Shown in pieces: positions 1-10,273 of a stretch of 64,000 nucleotides of DNA; positions within the stretch are counted from its first letter, which is position 1, and every line of letters starts with the position of its first letter. This stretch comes from Archilochus colubris (taxonomy: Eukaryota; Chordata; Aves; Apodiformes; Trochilidae). The DNA lies in NCBI GenBank assembly GCA_023079485.1, contig CM041083.1, positions 65,777,196-65,841,195 on the forward strand, read 5' to 3'. A program made the translations under genes and the position numbers. The notes under the pieces were generated by a model. That model saw only the letters and a list, made by a program, of their open reading frames with translations. It made no database searches and was not told the origin of the DNA.

Positions 1-175
1 GGGGGGGTCCTTTGGGGGGGTCTGTGAGGAGTTTGGGGGGTCTGTGAGGAGAGGGGGTCCTTTGGGGGGGTCTGTGAGGAGTTTGGGGGGTCTGTGAGGA
101 GGGGGGGTCCTTTGGGGGGGTCTGTGAGGAGGGGGGGTCCTTTGGGGGGGGTCTGAGGGGAATTGAGGTGGGGGG
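1..175. repeat. G-rich minisatellite in MTA2 first intron
   Basis: Tandem copies of a roughly 30-60 bp unit built on GGGGGGTCCTTTGGGGGGG and TCTGTGAGGAG. The + strand G runs could form G-quadruplexes in the pre-mRNA. No exon is visible here. Confidence 0.8.
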
Positions 176-337
176 GGCAGCGAGAGGTTCCCTGAGGTGG
201 GACCCCAATATAAAGAGCTCATTAGATTTAAAAGGGGGGGCTGGGGTGTGTTTTCTCTCACCTTCCCCCCCCCCTTAAATCTATTTTTGGGTCTCCCTTC
301 TCCTTTTAATTATTTTTTTTTGTGCCCCCCCCTCAAG

Positions 338-3300
338 ATTACGTTTACTTTGAGAACTCCTCCAGCAACCCCTACCTCGTCCGCCGCATCGAGGAGCTCA
401 ACAAGGTCCCTCCTTTTCCCCCCCAAACCCATCCAGACCCCCCCCAAAATTTTTTTAAAGTGTGGGGGGGGTCTCTAAACACCCCCTCCTCACTTTGTTT
501 TTTTTTTTGCCCCCCCCCTCAGACTGCCAACGGGAACGTGGAGGCCAAGGTCGTTTGTCTCTTCCGCCGCAGGGATATTTCCAGCAGCCTCAACAGCTTG
601 GCTGACAGCAATGCACGTGAGTTGGGGGGGGAAAACTGGGGGACCCCCCCACGAAGACCCCCTAAAAGTTGGGGAGCACGGGGAGTGCACAGACCCCCCC
701 CTTAATTTCCCATTTTCCCTTCACTTCGGGGCTTTTTAACCCCCCCCTCCTCACTTTTAACTCTTCATTTTAACTCCCCCTACTTAGTTTTTAGCTCCCC
801 CCCCCCATTCTTAACCCCCCCCCTCATTCTTAACCCCCCTCCTCATTTTTAACCCCCCCTCCTCATTCTTAACCCCCCCTCATTTCTTAACCCCCCCTCC
901 TCATTTCTTAACCCCCCCATTTCTTAACCCTCATTCTGACCCCTCTCATTCTTGACCCTCTCTCATTCTTAACCCTCTCTTTAACCCTCCTCATTCTTAA
1001 CCCTCTCATTTCTTAACCCCCCCCTCATTTCTTAACCCCCCTTTCTTAACCCCTCATTTCTTAACCCCCCCCCTCATTTCTTAACCCCCCCCCTCATTTC
1101 TTAACCCCCCCTCCTCATTTTTTACCCCCCCCAGGTGAATTTGAGGAGGAATCCAAGCAGCCCCCCATGACCGAGCAGCAGCGTCACCAGCTCAAGCACC
1201 GCGAGCTTTTCCTCTCCCGACAGTTCGAGTCCTTGCCTGCCACCCACATCAGGTACATTTTCACCCTGGGGGGGGTCCCCCAATCCCAGAATTCAATCTT
1301 GGGGGGGGGTCCACACCTCCTTGTGACCCCCTCCCCAATTTTGCCCCCCCCTCTCCCAGGGGCAAGTGCAGCGTCACCCTTCTCAACGAGACCGACATCT
1401 TGGGCCAGTACTTGGAGAAAGAAGTGAGCCCTGCACCCCCTCTTTTTAAGTTTGGGGGGGGGGGCAAATTAAGAGCCCCTCCCCCTCATTTCCCCCTCCT
1501 CAATGTTTTTAACCCCCCCTTTTTCATTTTTTTAACCCCCCCAGGATTGTTTTTTCTACTCTTTGGTCTTCGACCCTGTGCAAAAAACCCTTTTAGCTGA
1601 TCAGGGGGAGATCCGGGTGGGCTGCAAGTACCAAGCAGAAATCCCTGATCGATTGGCTGAAGGTTGGTGGGGGTTATTTGGTCCTTTTTGGGTGTGGGGG
1701 GGGATGTTTTCTGTGATAATTCAGGGGAGGGGGCTTCATTTTTAAACACCCCCCCCTTTTGTTTTCCAGGCGAATCCGACAACCGCAACCAGCAGAAAAT
1801 GGAGATGAAAGTTTGGGACCCCGACAACCCTTTAACTGACAGGCAGATTGATCAGTTCCTGGTGGTGGCACGGTGAGTTAGGGACAAAGGGACACTCGGG
1901 GGGGGGGGCACACAACACTTTAATGACCCCTTCTCCCCCCCCAAAAAAAAAAAGAGCTGTAGGCACGTTTGCCCGAGCCTTGGACTGCAGCAGCTCCATC
2001 CGCCAGCCCAGCCTCCACATGAGTGCAGCTGCAGCTTCCCGGGACATCACCTTGGTAAATCTTTTTTTGGGGGGGTTAAAAGATCCTAAAAATGTGAAGG
2101 GGGTGTTTTTGGGGAGCTGAAAATGGAATTTTTGGGGTTTTTTTCCCCTTTATAGTTCCACGCCATGGACACTTTGCAGCGCAACGGGTACGACCTGGCC
2201 AAGGCGATGGCGACGTTGGTGCCCCAGGGGGGGCCTGTCCTGTGTAGGGATGAGATGGAGGAATGGTCAGCTTCCGAGGCCATGCTGTTTGAGGAAGCTT
2301 TGGAAAAATATGGGAAGGATTTTAATGACATCCGACAGGATTTTGTGAGTTTTGGGGGGGCCCCCACCCCCCCAAAAAAAAAAAAAAACAGGAGGAAAAA
2401 TCGGGGGGGGAAAAACAGAAAGAACGAGAAAAGTGGAGCTGGAAAAGGAGGTGGGGGAAGAGTGGAGGTGGTTGGGAGGGAGGGGCTGGACATGGAGGGG
2501 GGGGCCCTAAAATAGGAGTGGGGGACCCCAAAATGGAGGTGAAAGAAGGGGGAACCCCAAAATGGAGGTGAAAGAAGGGGAGACCCCAAAATGGAGGGGT
2601 GGCACCCCCAAACTGGGAGGGAGGGAGGAACCAAAAGTGGAGAGGAGGGTGAAATGGGGAGGGAGACCCCAAACTGGGGGTGACACCCCAACATTAGAAG
2701 GGAGGGAGGAACCTCAAGTGGAGAGGAGGGTAAAACAGGGGGGGGGAAGCTTAAAATGGGGGTGGGGGACCCCAAAATGTGGGGGGGACACCCCAATATT
2801 CTTTCCTCTCCCCCCAGCTGCCCTGGAAATCCTTGGCCAGCATCGTGCAGTTTTATTACATGTGGAAAACCACTGATCGTTACATCCAGCAGGTTGGGAG
2901 GGGGGCTTTGGGGGGGGTCGGGGATGTTTTGGGGAGGGGGGGGATGTTTAGGGTCGGGGTGGGGGGCTGGGGGGGTTTTGGGGTCCCCCTGAACCCTTTT
3001 TTTGCTCGTAGAAGAGGCTGAAGGCAGCGGAGGCAGACAGCAAGCTGAAGCAAGTTTATATCCCCACTTAGTGAGTTTCTGGATGGGGTTTTTTTGGGGG
3101 AGGGGGGTTTATTTAAAGGGGGGAGGGGTGACAGGACCCCCCCCCCAACCATCCCCCCCCCTTCCCCAATTTGTTTTCCAGCACAAAACCAAACCCCAAC
3201 CAAATCATCTCAGTGGGCTCCAAACCTGGCATGAACGGGGCCGGGTTCCAGAAGGGCTTGACCTGCGAGAGCTGCCACAGTCAGTGGGGGCTTAAAAATG

Positions 3301-6300
3301 ATGGGGGGGGGGCTTAAAATCTGGGGGGGGGCTTAAAAATCTGGGGGGGGGGCCCTAGGGTGGGCTTTGGAGTGAGGAGGGGGAAGGGGAATGGGAGGTT
3401 CAAAGGTGTCAGAGCTGGGAGGTGAGGGGTGGTCTGGGGGGGCTCAGTGCCCACCCTGGGGGGGGTCCTGATATGGGGGGGCACTTGGGGGTCCTGGGGG
3501 GGGTCCTGGGGGGGTTCTTGGGGTTGGGGGGGGGTTTGGGCAGGGAATGGGGGGAGCTGAGTGGTGGGGATGGGACCCTACAACCTCACTGCACCCCCAC
3601 CCTGAGGGGGTCTCAACACCCACCCTGGGGGGGGTCCTGATATGGGAGGACACTTGGGGGTCCTGGGGGGGGTCCCTGAGGTTTGGGGGGGGCTCCTGGG
3701 GGGATTTTTTGGGCAGGAAATGGGGGGAGTGGGGGGTGGGAGGGCAGTGAGGTTTTAGGGTCCCACCCTCAGGGGGTCTCAACACCCACTCCGGGGGGGT
3801 CTTAACCCCCATCCTGGGGGGGGTCTGATATGGGGGGGTCCCGAGGGGATTTTTTTGGGCAGGGAATGGGGGGGGGAGGGGGACAGGAACCCTGCAAGCT
3901 CTCTGCACTCCCACTGTGAGGGGGTCTCAGTGCCCACCCTTGGGGAGGGTCCTGATATGGGGGGGCACTTGGGGGTCCTGGGAGGGTCCCTGAGCTTGGG
4001 GGGGGGCCCCTGGGGGGGTTTTTTGGGCAGGGAATGGGGGACACACACACACCCTACAACCTCACTACACCCCCACCCTGAGGGGGTCTCAGTGCCCACC
4101 CTGGGGGGCCCTGATATGAGGGGGCATTTGGGGGTCCTGGGGGGGTTCTGACACCCCCCTGCCCCCCCATTCCCAGCCACCCAGTCTGCCCAGTGGTACG
4201 CCTGGGGCCCCCCCAACATGCAGTGTCGGCTCTGTGCCTCCTGCTGGATCTACTGGAAAAAATACGGGGGGCTGAAGACCCCCACCCAGCTGGAGGGGGC
4301 CACCCGCAGCGCCTCGGTGAGGGGGGCACCCCAAAAATTAGGGTGGGGGGGACACACCCCAAAATGGGGGGGAAGAAAGGGGAAGGAAAGGGGAAGGAAA
4401 GGGGCTAAAAGGGAGAGGGAGGGATAAAGGGCACAGCTGGAAATTGGGGGGGGAGCCTGAAATGGGGGTGAAGGAAGAGGGGGACCCCAAAATGAGTGAA
4501 GGAGGGGGGGGACTCCAAAATGGGGGTGAAGGAGGAGGAGGGGAACCCCGAAATGGGGGTGAAGGAAAAGGGGAGCCCAAAATGGAGGTGGAGTGGGGAG
4601 GGGGGCCCCAAGATGTGGGTGAAGTGGGGAGGAAGAGGAGGGAGTGGGGGACCCCAAAACGGAGGGGAACCCTAAATGGGGGTGAAGGAAGAGGAGGACC
4701 CCAGAATGGGGGTGGAGGAACGGGGGACCCCAAAATGGGGGTGAAGGAGGAGGGGACCCCCAAAATGTGGGTGAAGGGGGGAGGAAGAGGAGTGGGAGAC
4801 TCCAAAATGGAGGTGAAAGAGGAGGAAGGGGACCCCAAAATGGGGGTGGAGGAAGAGGGGAGCACCCCAAAAATTAGGGGGGGCCGCACCCCAAAATGGG
4901 GGGGGACAAAAGGGAAAGCAAAGGGCCTGAAATGGAGGGGGGGGAACTCCAGAATGGGGGTGAAGGAAAATGGGGACCCCAAAATGGAGGTGAAGGAAGA
5001 AGGGGATCCCAAAATGGGTGGTGTGGATTTTCCTGAAAATTGGCATCGATTTTCCTGAAAACTGGTGTCAGTTTTCCTCAAAATTGGCATTAATATTCCT
5101 CAAAACCAGTGTCCATTTTCCCCAAAATTGGTGCTGATTTTCCCCAAAATTGGTGCCGATTTTCCTCAAAATTGGTGTGAGTTTTCCTCAAAATCAGTGC
5201 TGATTTTCTTGAACATTGGCATCAATTTTCCTCAAAATTGGCATCAATTTACCTGAAAATTGACGTTGATTTTCCTAAAAATCAGCGTTGGTTTTCTGGA
5301 AAATTGGTGCCAATTTCCCTGAAAATTTGCATCGATTTTCTTCAAAATTGGCATTTTCCTCAAAATTTGCATCAATTTTCCTGAAAATTCGTGTCAATTT
5401 TCCTCAAAATTGGTGTCGATTTACCTGAAAATTGATGTTGATTTTTTTGAAAGTTGATTTACATGAAAATTGGCCTTGATTTTTCTCAAAATTTGTGTCA
5501 GTTTTCCTCAAATTTGGTATTGATTTTCCCGAACATTGGCGTTGATTTTCTTCAAAATTGGCATTGATTTTCTTGAAAATTGGTGTTGATTTTCCTTAAA
5601 ATTGGTGTTGATTTTCCTCAAAATTGTTGCTGATTTTCCTCAAAATTGGTGTTGATTTTCCCCAAAAATTTCCATCAGTTTTCTTGACCATTTCTGTGGA
5701 TTTTCCTCAAAATTGGCATCGATGAAAATTTCCATTGACTTTCCTCAAAATCAGTGTTGATTTTCCTCAAAATTGGCATTTTCCTCAAAATTGGTGTCAG
5801 TTTACCTCAAAATTTGTGTTGATTTTCCTCAAAATTGTTGTTGGGTTACCAGAAAATTGGCATCGATTTACCTCAAAATTTGTGTTGATTTTCCTCAAAA
5901 TTTGCGTCGATTTACCTCAAAATTTGCATCAATTTACCTCAAAATTTCCCTCAATTTCCCCGAAAATTTTACCTCAGTTTCCCCAAAAATTTTACCTCAG
6001 TTTTCCCAAACTTTTACCTCAGTTTCCCTAGAAGTGTTGACGCCTTTCTCTCTGCAGGAGCCTCACTCCCGCGGCCACCTTTCCCGCCCGGAGGCGCAGA
6101 GCCTCTCCCCGTACACCACCAGCGCCAGCCGGGCCAAGCTCTTGGCCAAGAACCGCCAAACCTTCCTGCTCCAAACCACGCGTTTGACGCGCCTGGCGCG
6201 GCGCCTCTGCCGGGACGTCCTCCAGCCGCGCCGCGCCGCGCGCCGTCCCTACGCCCCCATCAACGCCAACGCCATCAAGGCCGAGTGTAAAACTGGGGGG

Positions 6301-9300
6301 GGTTTGTTTTTTTTTTTTTGGGGGTCCCCCCAGGACTCCCCCCTCACACACGGGTTTGGTTTTCTTGCCATCCAGGTTCCATCCGTTTGCCCAAAGCGGC
6401 CAAAACTCCCCTGAAAATTCACCCCCTGGCACGCCTGCCCCTGGCCGCCATCGTCAAGGAGCTGGGTGAGGGGGGGTCCCTGGGGTGGGGGGACACAGGG
6501 GGTCCCCAAGGGGTGGAAGGGGTTGGGGGGGCACTTGAGGGGGTCCCTGGGGTGGGGGAACCCAGTTGGAGGGGTGGGGGGACACAGTTGGGGGGGTTTG
6601 AGGGGGTCTCTGGGGGGGGTACACAGGGGGTCCCCACAGGTGGGGGGGGCTTGAGGGGGTCCCTGAGGTGGGGGGACACAGTTAGGGGGTCCCCAAGGGG
6701 TGGGAGGGGTTGGGGGGGCACTTGAGGGGGTCCCTGTGGTTGGGGAACCCAGTTGGAGGGGTGGGGGGACACAGTTGGGGGGGGTTGAGGGGGTCTCTGG
6801 GGGGGGTACATAGGGGGTCCCCATAGGTGGGGGGGGCTTGAGGGGGTCCCTGGGGTGGGGGGACACAGTTAGGGGGTCCCCAAGGGATGGGAGGGGTTGG
6901 GGGGGGCACTTGAGGGGGTCCTTGGGGTGGGGGGACACAGTTAGGGGGTCCCCAAGGGAAGGGAGGGGTTGGAGGGGGCTTGAGGGGGTCCCTGGGCAGT
7001 GGACACAGTTTAGGGGGGGCCTTGAGGGGGTCCCTGGGGTGGGGCCACACAGGGGGTCCCCAAGGGGTGGGAGGGGCTCCCAGGGGTGTGGGGGAGTCTG
7101 GAGGAGGGACCCAGTTTGGGGGGTTTGGGGGGGTCCTTAGGGGAGTTGGGGGATTTATGGGGTTTGGGGGGGTTCTTGGAGGAGTGGAGGGTTCAGGGGG
7201 GTCCTTAGGGGAGTGAGGGGTCCCTTAGGGGAGTGGGGGCCTTGGGGGGGGGTCCTTAGGGGAGTTTAGGTTTGGAGGGGTCCTTAGAGGAGGAGGGGGT
7301 TCAGGGGTGTCCTTAGGGGAGTTGGGGGTTTGGGGGGGTCCCTTAAGGGAGTTGGGGGCTCCATGGGGTTTAGGGGGGGTCTTGGGGGAGTTTGGGGTTC
7401 ATGGGGTTTATGGGGTCCTTAGGGGAGTTGGGGGTTCAGGGGGGTCCTTAGGGGAAGGGGGGGTTCAGGGGGGTCCTTAGGGGAGCGGGGGGTTTGGAGG
7501 GTCCCTCAGGGGAGTGGGGGGTCCATGGGGTTTGGGGGGGGGGGTCTATGGGGGTTTGGGCACCCCCCACCACTGCCCCCCCCTCACTCTTCTCCCCCCC
7601 TCCCCCCATTTCCAGCTGCCCAGGCCCCCCTGAAGCCCAAGACCCCCCGAGGCACCAAGACCCCCATCAACAGGAACCAACTGAGCCAGAGCCGGGGGCT
7701 GGGGGGGCTGGGGGGCAAAAGGGGCTACGAGGGGGGGGCCGAGGGCCACCGACCCCCCCGAGTCCGGGTACGAGGGGCTGGGGGGCTACCGAGAGGCTGG
7801 GGGGGGGCTACTAAGGGGTGGGGGGGCTATTGAGGCATTGGGGGGGCTATTAAAGGGGTGGGGGGCTACTGAGGCATTAGGGTGGCTACTAAAGGGGGTG
7901 GCTACTAAAGGGGGGGGGCTACTGAGGTATTAGGGGGGCTACTAAAGGGCGGGGGCTACAAAAGGGGTGGGGGGCTACTAAAGGGGTGGGGGGCTACTGA
8001 GGCATTAGGGGGGCTACTAAAGGGGTGGGGGGGCTATTGAGGCATTGGGGGGGCTACTAAAGGGGTGGGGGGCTACTGAGGCATTAGGGTGGCTACTAAC
8101 AGTGTGGGGGGGCTACCAAGGGTTTAGGGGGGGCCACTAAAAGGATGGGGGTGGCTACTAAAGGGGTGGGGGGGCAATAAGAGGGGGGGGCTACTGTAGG
8201 GTGTGGGTGGCTACTAAAGGGGCTGTGGGGGCTACTAAGGGGCGGGGCAGGGGGGGTGACTCGATGACGTTGCAGGTGGGCGCCGCCCCCTTGCCCTTCT
8301 CAGCCAATGGGCGGTCCCTGGGGGCGGGGCTTCGCCCGGCCCCGCCCCCCGCCACCAAACGTCAGAAGCTGAACCCGGCGGATGCCCCCAACCCAGTGGT
8401 GTTTGTGGCCACCAAGGAGACCAGGTGGGGGGGTCTGGGGGGGACCTGGGGGGCTGGGGAGGGTCTGAGGGGATGGGGGGGATTTGAGAGGGGGGCAGGG
8501 AGATGGGGGGACCTGGGGGGATGGGGATTTGGGGGGTTCTGAGGGGATGGGGGGGGTCTGAGAAGGGATTTGGGGAGGTGGGGGGGATCTGAGAGGGGAT
8601 CAGGGGGATCTGGGGGGGGGATCTGGTGGGACTGGGGGGATCTGAGGGGATGGAGGTGTCTTAGAAGGGATTTGGGGAGATGGGGGGGATCTGAGAGGGG
8701 ATCCCTGGGGATGGGGGGGATCTGAGGGGCTGGGGGGGATCTGAGAGGGGGTCAGGGGGATCTGGGGGGGGATATCTGGTGGGATTTGGGGGGGTCTTAG
8801 AAGGGATTTGGGGAGGTGGGGGGGATCTGGGGTGCTGAGGGGGGATCGCTGGGGATGGGGAGGATCTGGGGGGGATTTGAGGGGATGGGGGGGAGCCTGA
8901 GAGGGGAGATGGGGGGGATTTGAGGGGGGCTGGGGGGGATTTGAGAGGGGGTCAGGGAGATGGGAGGAAGTTGGGGGGATGGGGGGGACTTGAGGGGATG
9001 GGGATTTGGGGGGGTCTGAGGGGATGGGGGGGCTCTGAGAAGGGATTTGGGGAGGTGGGGGGGATCTGAGAGGGGATCCCTGGGGATGGGGGGGATCTGA
9101 GAGGCATTTGAGGGGCTGGGGGGGATCTGAGGGATCCATGGGGGGGACATTTGGGGGTTGGGGATGGATCTGTGGGGCTGGGGGGGGATCAATGAGGCAG
9201 GGGCAGACTCGGGGGTGTCCCGGGGGGTTCTGTCTGAGTCTGTGACACCCCCCCCCCCGTCCCCCTCCCCAGGGCCCTCCGGAAGGCCCTGACCCACCTG

Positions 9301-9447
9301 GAGCTGCGCCGCGCCGCTCGCCGCCCCAACTTCCCCCTGAAGCTGAAACCCCGGGGGCCCAGCGGGGGGGCAGGGGGGGGAGGGGCCACCCCATTACCCC
9401 CCCCCCACCCCGCCAGCACCTCAGAACCCATCGTGCTGGAGGACTGA
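338..9447 (+). CDS. MTA2: MTA2, metastasis-associated protein 2 (NuRD subunit), 5' incomplete
   Basis: Scaffold subunit of the nuclear NuRD deacetylase/remodelling complex. Exons: 338-405, 523-616, 1135-1252, 1360-1423, 1545-1662, 1770-1872, 1955-2054, 2156-2344, 2818-2892, 3012-3070, 3182-3279, 4177-4316, 6058-6286, 6376-6465, 7616-7767, 8276-8424, 9273-9447. All joins keep phase with GT/AG borders and give 672 residues plus the missing N-terminus, against about 668 for mammalian MTA2. Domains in order: BAH (from [14 protein letters not shown]), ELM2 (around [11 protein letters not shown]), SANT ([20 protein letters not shown] to MWKTTDRY), GATA-type zinc finger (CESC to CRLCASCW across exons 11-12), then a basic tail ending EPIVLED. 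Residues such as [18 protein letters not shown] fit MTA2 better than MTA1 or MTA3. The first coding exon (about 9 residues) lies left of the window. Exon 15 carries a glycine/arginine-rich stretch I would not expect in mammals, so its donor at 7768 is the least certain join. Confidence 0.96.
720..1132. repeat. C-rich short tandem repeat in MTA2 intron
   Basis: Degenerate tandem units of about 16-20 bp of the form CCCCCCTCATTTCTTAA fill the intron between exons 523-616 and 1135-1252. They run directly into the 3' splice site and so form an extended polypyrimidine tract. Confidence 0.85.
2510..2800. repeat. GA-rich minisatellite in MTA2 intron 8
   Basis: Degenerate units containing GACCCCAAAATGGAGGTG, repeated about every 25-35 bp. 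The same core recurs at 4440-5020, so the two introns share a repeat family. Confidence 0.8.
3420..4150. repeat. About 180-210 bp tandem repeat in MTA2 intron 11
   Basis: At least four imperfect copies of a block that contains CCTGATATGGGGGGGCACTT, a G-rich run, TTTTTTGGGCAGGGAATGGG and CACCCCCACCCTGAGGGGGT. Open frames on both strands in this block only reflect the repeat period. Confidence 0.85.
4340..5020. repeat. GGACCCCAAAATGGGGGTGAA minisatellite in MTA2 intron 12
   Basis: About twenty degenerate units of 24-36 bp around a CCCCAAAATGGGGGTGAAGG core. The unit is partly self-complementary (CCCC...GGGG), so each copy can form a small hairpin. Confidence 0.85.
5020..6045. repeat. 1-kb AT-rich minisatellite in MTA2 intron 12
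   Basis: About 45 tandem units of 21-24 bp of the form GATTTTCCTCAAAATTGGTG, with variation between units. It is abruptly different in base composition from the G-rich arrays on either side. It ends at the acceptor of the exon starting at 6058. Confidence 0.9.
6470..7560. repeat. G-rich minisatellite filling MTA2 intron 14
   Basis: Higher-order repeat. Short units (GGGGGTCCCTGGGGTGGGG, GACACAGTTAGGGGG) are grouped into longer blocks of roughly 200 bp, followed from about 7090 by units with GGGGTCCTTAGGGGAGT. No coding exon is visible. Confidence 0.85.
7800..8260. repeat. GGGGGCTACTAAAGGGGT minisatellite in MTA2 intron 15
   Basis: About twenty units of 18-24 bp alternating GGGGGGCTACTAAAGGGG with GGCTACTGAGGCATTAG. 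It ends just before the acceptor of the exon at 8276. Confidence 0.85.
8430..9200. repeat. GGGGATCTGAGAGGGGAT minisatellite in MTA2 last intron
   Basis: Degenerate tandem units of about 30-40 bp with the cores GGGGGGATCTGAGAGGGGAT and AGAAGGGATTTGGGGAGGTG. Larger blocks recur (for example around 8580, 8670, 9030). Confidence 0.85.
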
Positions 9448-9842
9448 CCCCTCCCCCCATCCCCCACCCCCCTTCTCCCCCCTCCCCCCTTTTGTATTTT
9501 TTTATTTCCACCCAAAAAAGGGGGGAAGGGGGAGGAGGGGGAGGGGCCGTGGTTCCCCCTTCTTCTGCTTCCCCCCCCCCCTCCTCCTTCCCTCATTTTG
9601 CCCCCCCCACACTTTTCTTGGGCCCTTTTTGTACGTTTTGGCCCCCCCCATCCCCCCCCCCGGTTTTGTATCTCGGGTTATTCCGATTAGAAAGGAATTT
9701 AAACAAAAAAAAAACAAGTTTGGGGTTTTTTTCTCCAATCAAAAACCCCAAAAAGAGCGGGGGGGGAGGGGGGGGGGCGGAATGGAACCGATGGGAGCGG
9801 ATCTGGGGAAAAGGGGAAGTAATTCCGGGAGGGAACTGGGCA
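9448..9842 (+). other. MTA2 3' UTR and downstream spacer
   Basis: C/G homopolymer-rich sequence after the MTA2 stop. I see no canonical AATAAA or ATTAAA, so the polyadenylation site is not located. The A-rich stretch at about 9692-9716 followed by G/T-rich sequence is the most likely area. No other gene is visible. Confidence 0.5.
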
Positions 9843-10219
9843 ACTTCCGGTTATCGGCTTAGGAAAGGAGGGGCCTCTTCCGGATTAAGTGGGGGAGGAA
9901 AGCGGGCACTTCCGGTTAGGAACCTATGGGAGCCCGGACCAATGGAGAGGGCGGACCACTTCCGGTTGAGACTCGGGGGAGGGGACGACACTTCCGGTCA
10001 GATGGTTATGGGGGGACCTATGGACGGACCACTTCCGGTTGAGACTCGAAAGAGGACGGACCGGTAAGGGGAGGGAATTACCACTTCCGGTCATCTGCAT
10101 GGGGGGTACATTACCGGGACGGACCACTTCCGGTAAGCACCTCACGCCTCTCTACTTCCGGATCAGCTGCACCACTTCCGGTGGAATCGGTCCGGCCGCT
10201 AAAGGGGTCCGCCGGAAGT
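9843..10219 (+). promoter_or_regulatory. ETS (CTTCCGG) site array, probable TUT1 promoter
   Basis: Ten forward CTTCCGG cores lie near 9843, 9877, 9909, 9958, 9990, 10031, 10083, 10126, 10154 and 10174, plus one reverse CCGGAAGT at 10212. They are spaced roughly 20-50 bp apart and end 55 bp before the TUT1 ATG. CCGGAAGT is the known core for ETS factors such as GABP and ELK. No TATA box is visible. Use of these sites is inferred, not shown. Confidence 0.75.
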
Positions 10220-10273
10220 TGAGCCCCAACACCACTGAGTTCCGGTTCCCTTCTCCCTCCCTTCGCCGCCGTC

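Noticed and set aside
5020..6045. Regular repeats considered as a CRISPR-like array
   Set aside because: Vertebrate intron minisatellite with adjoining degenerate units and no unique spacers.
6466..7560. Additional MTA2 exons inside the G-rich intron
   Set aside because: Spliced joins of the flanking exons are in phase and match the known protein without gap; no conserved frame inside.
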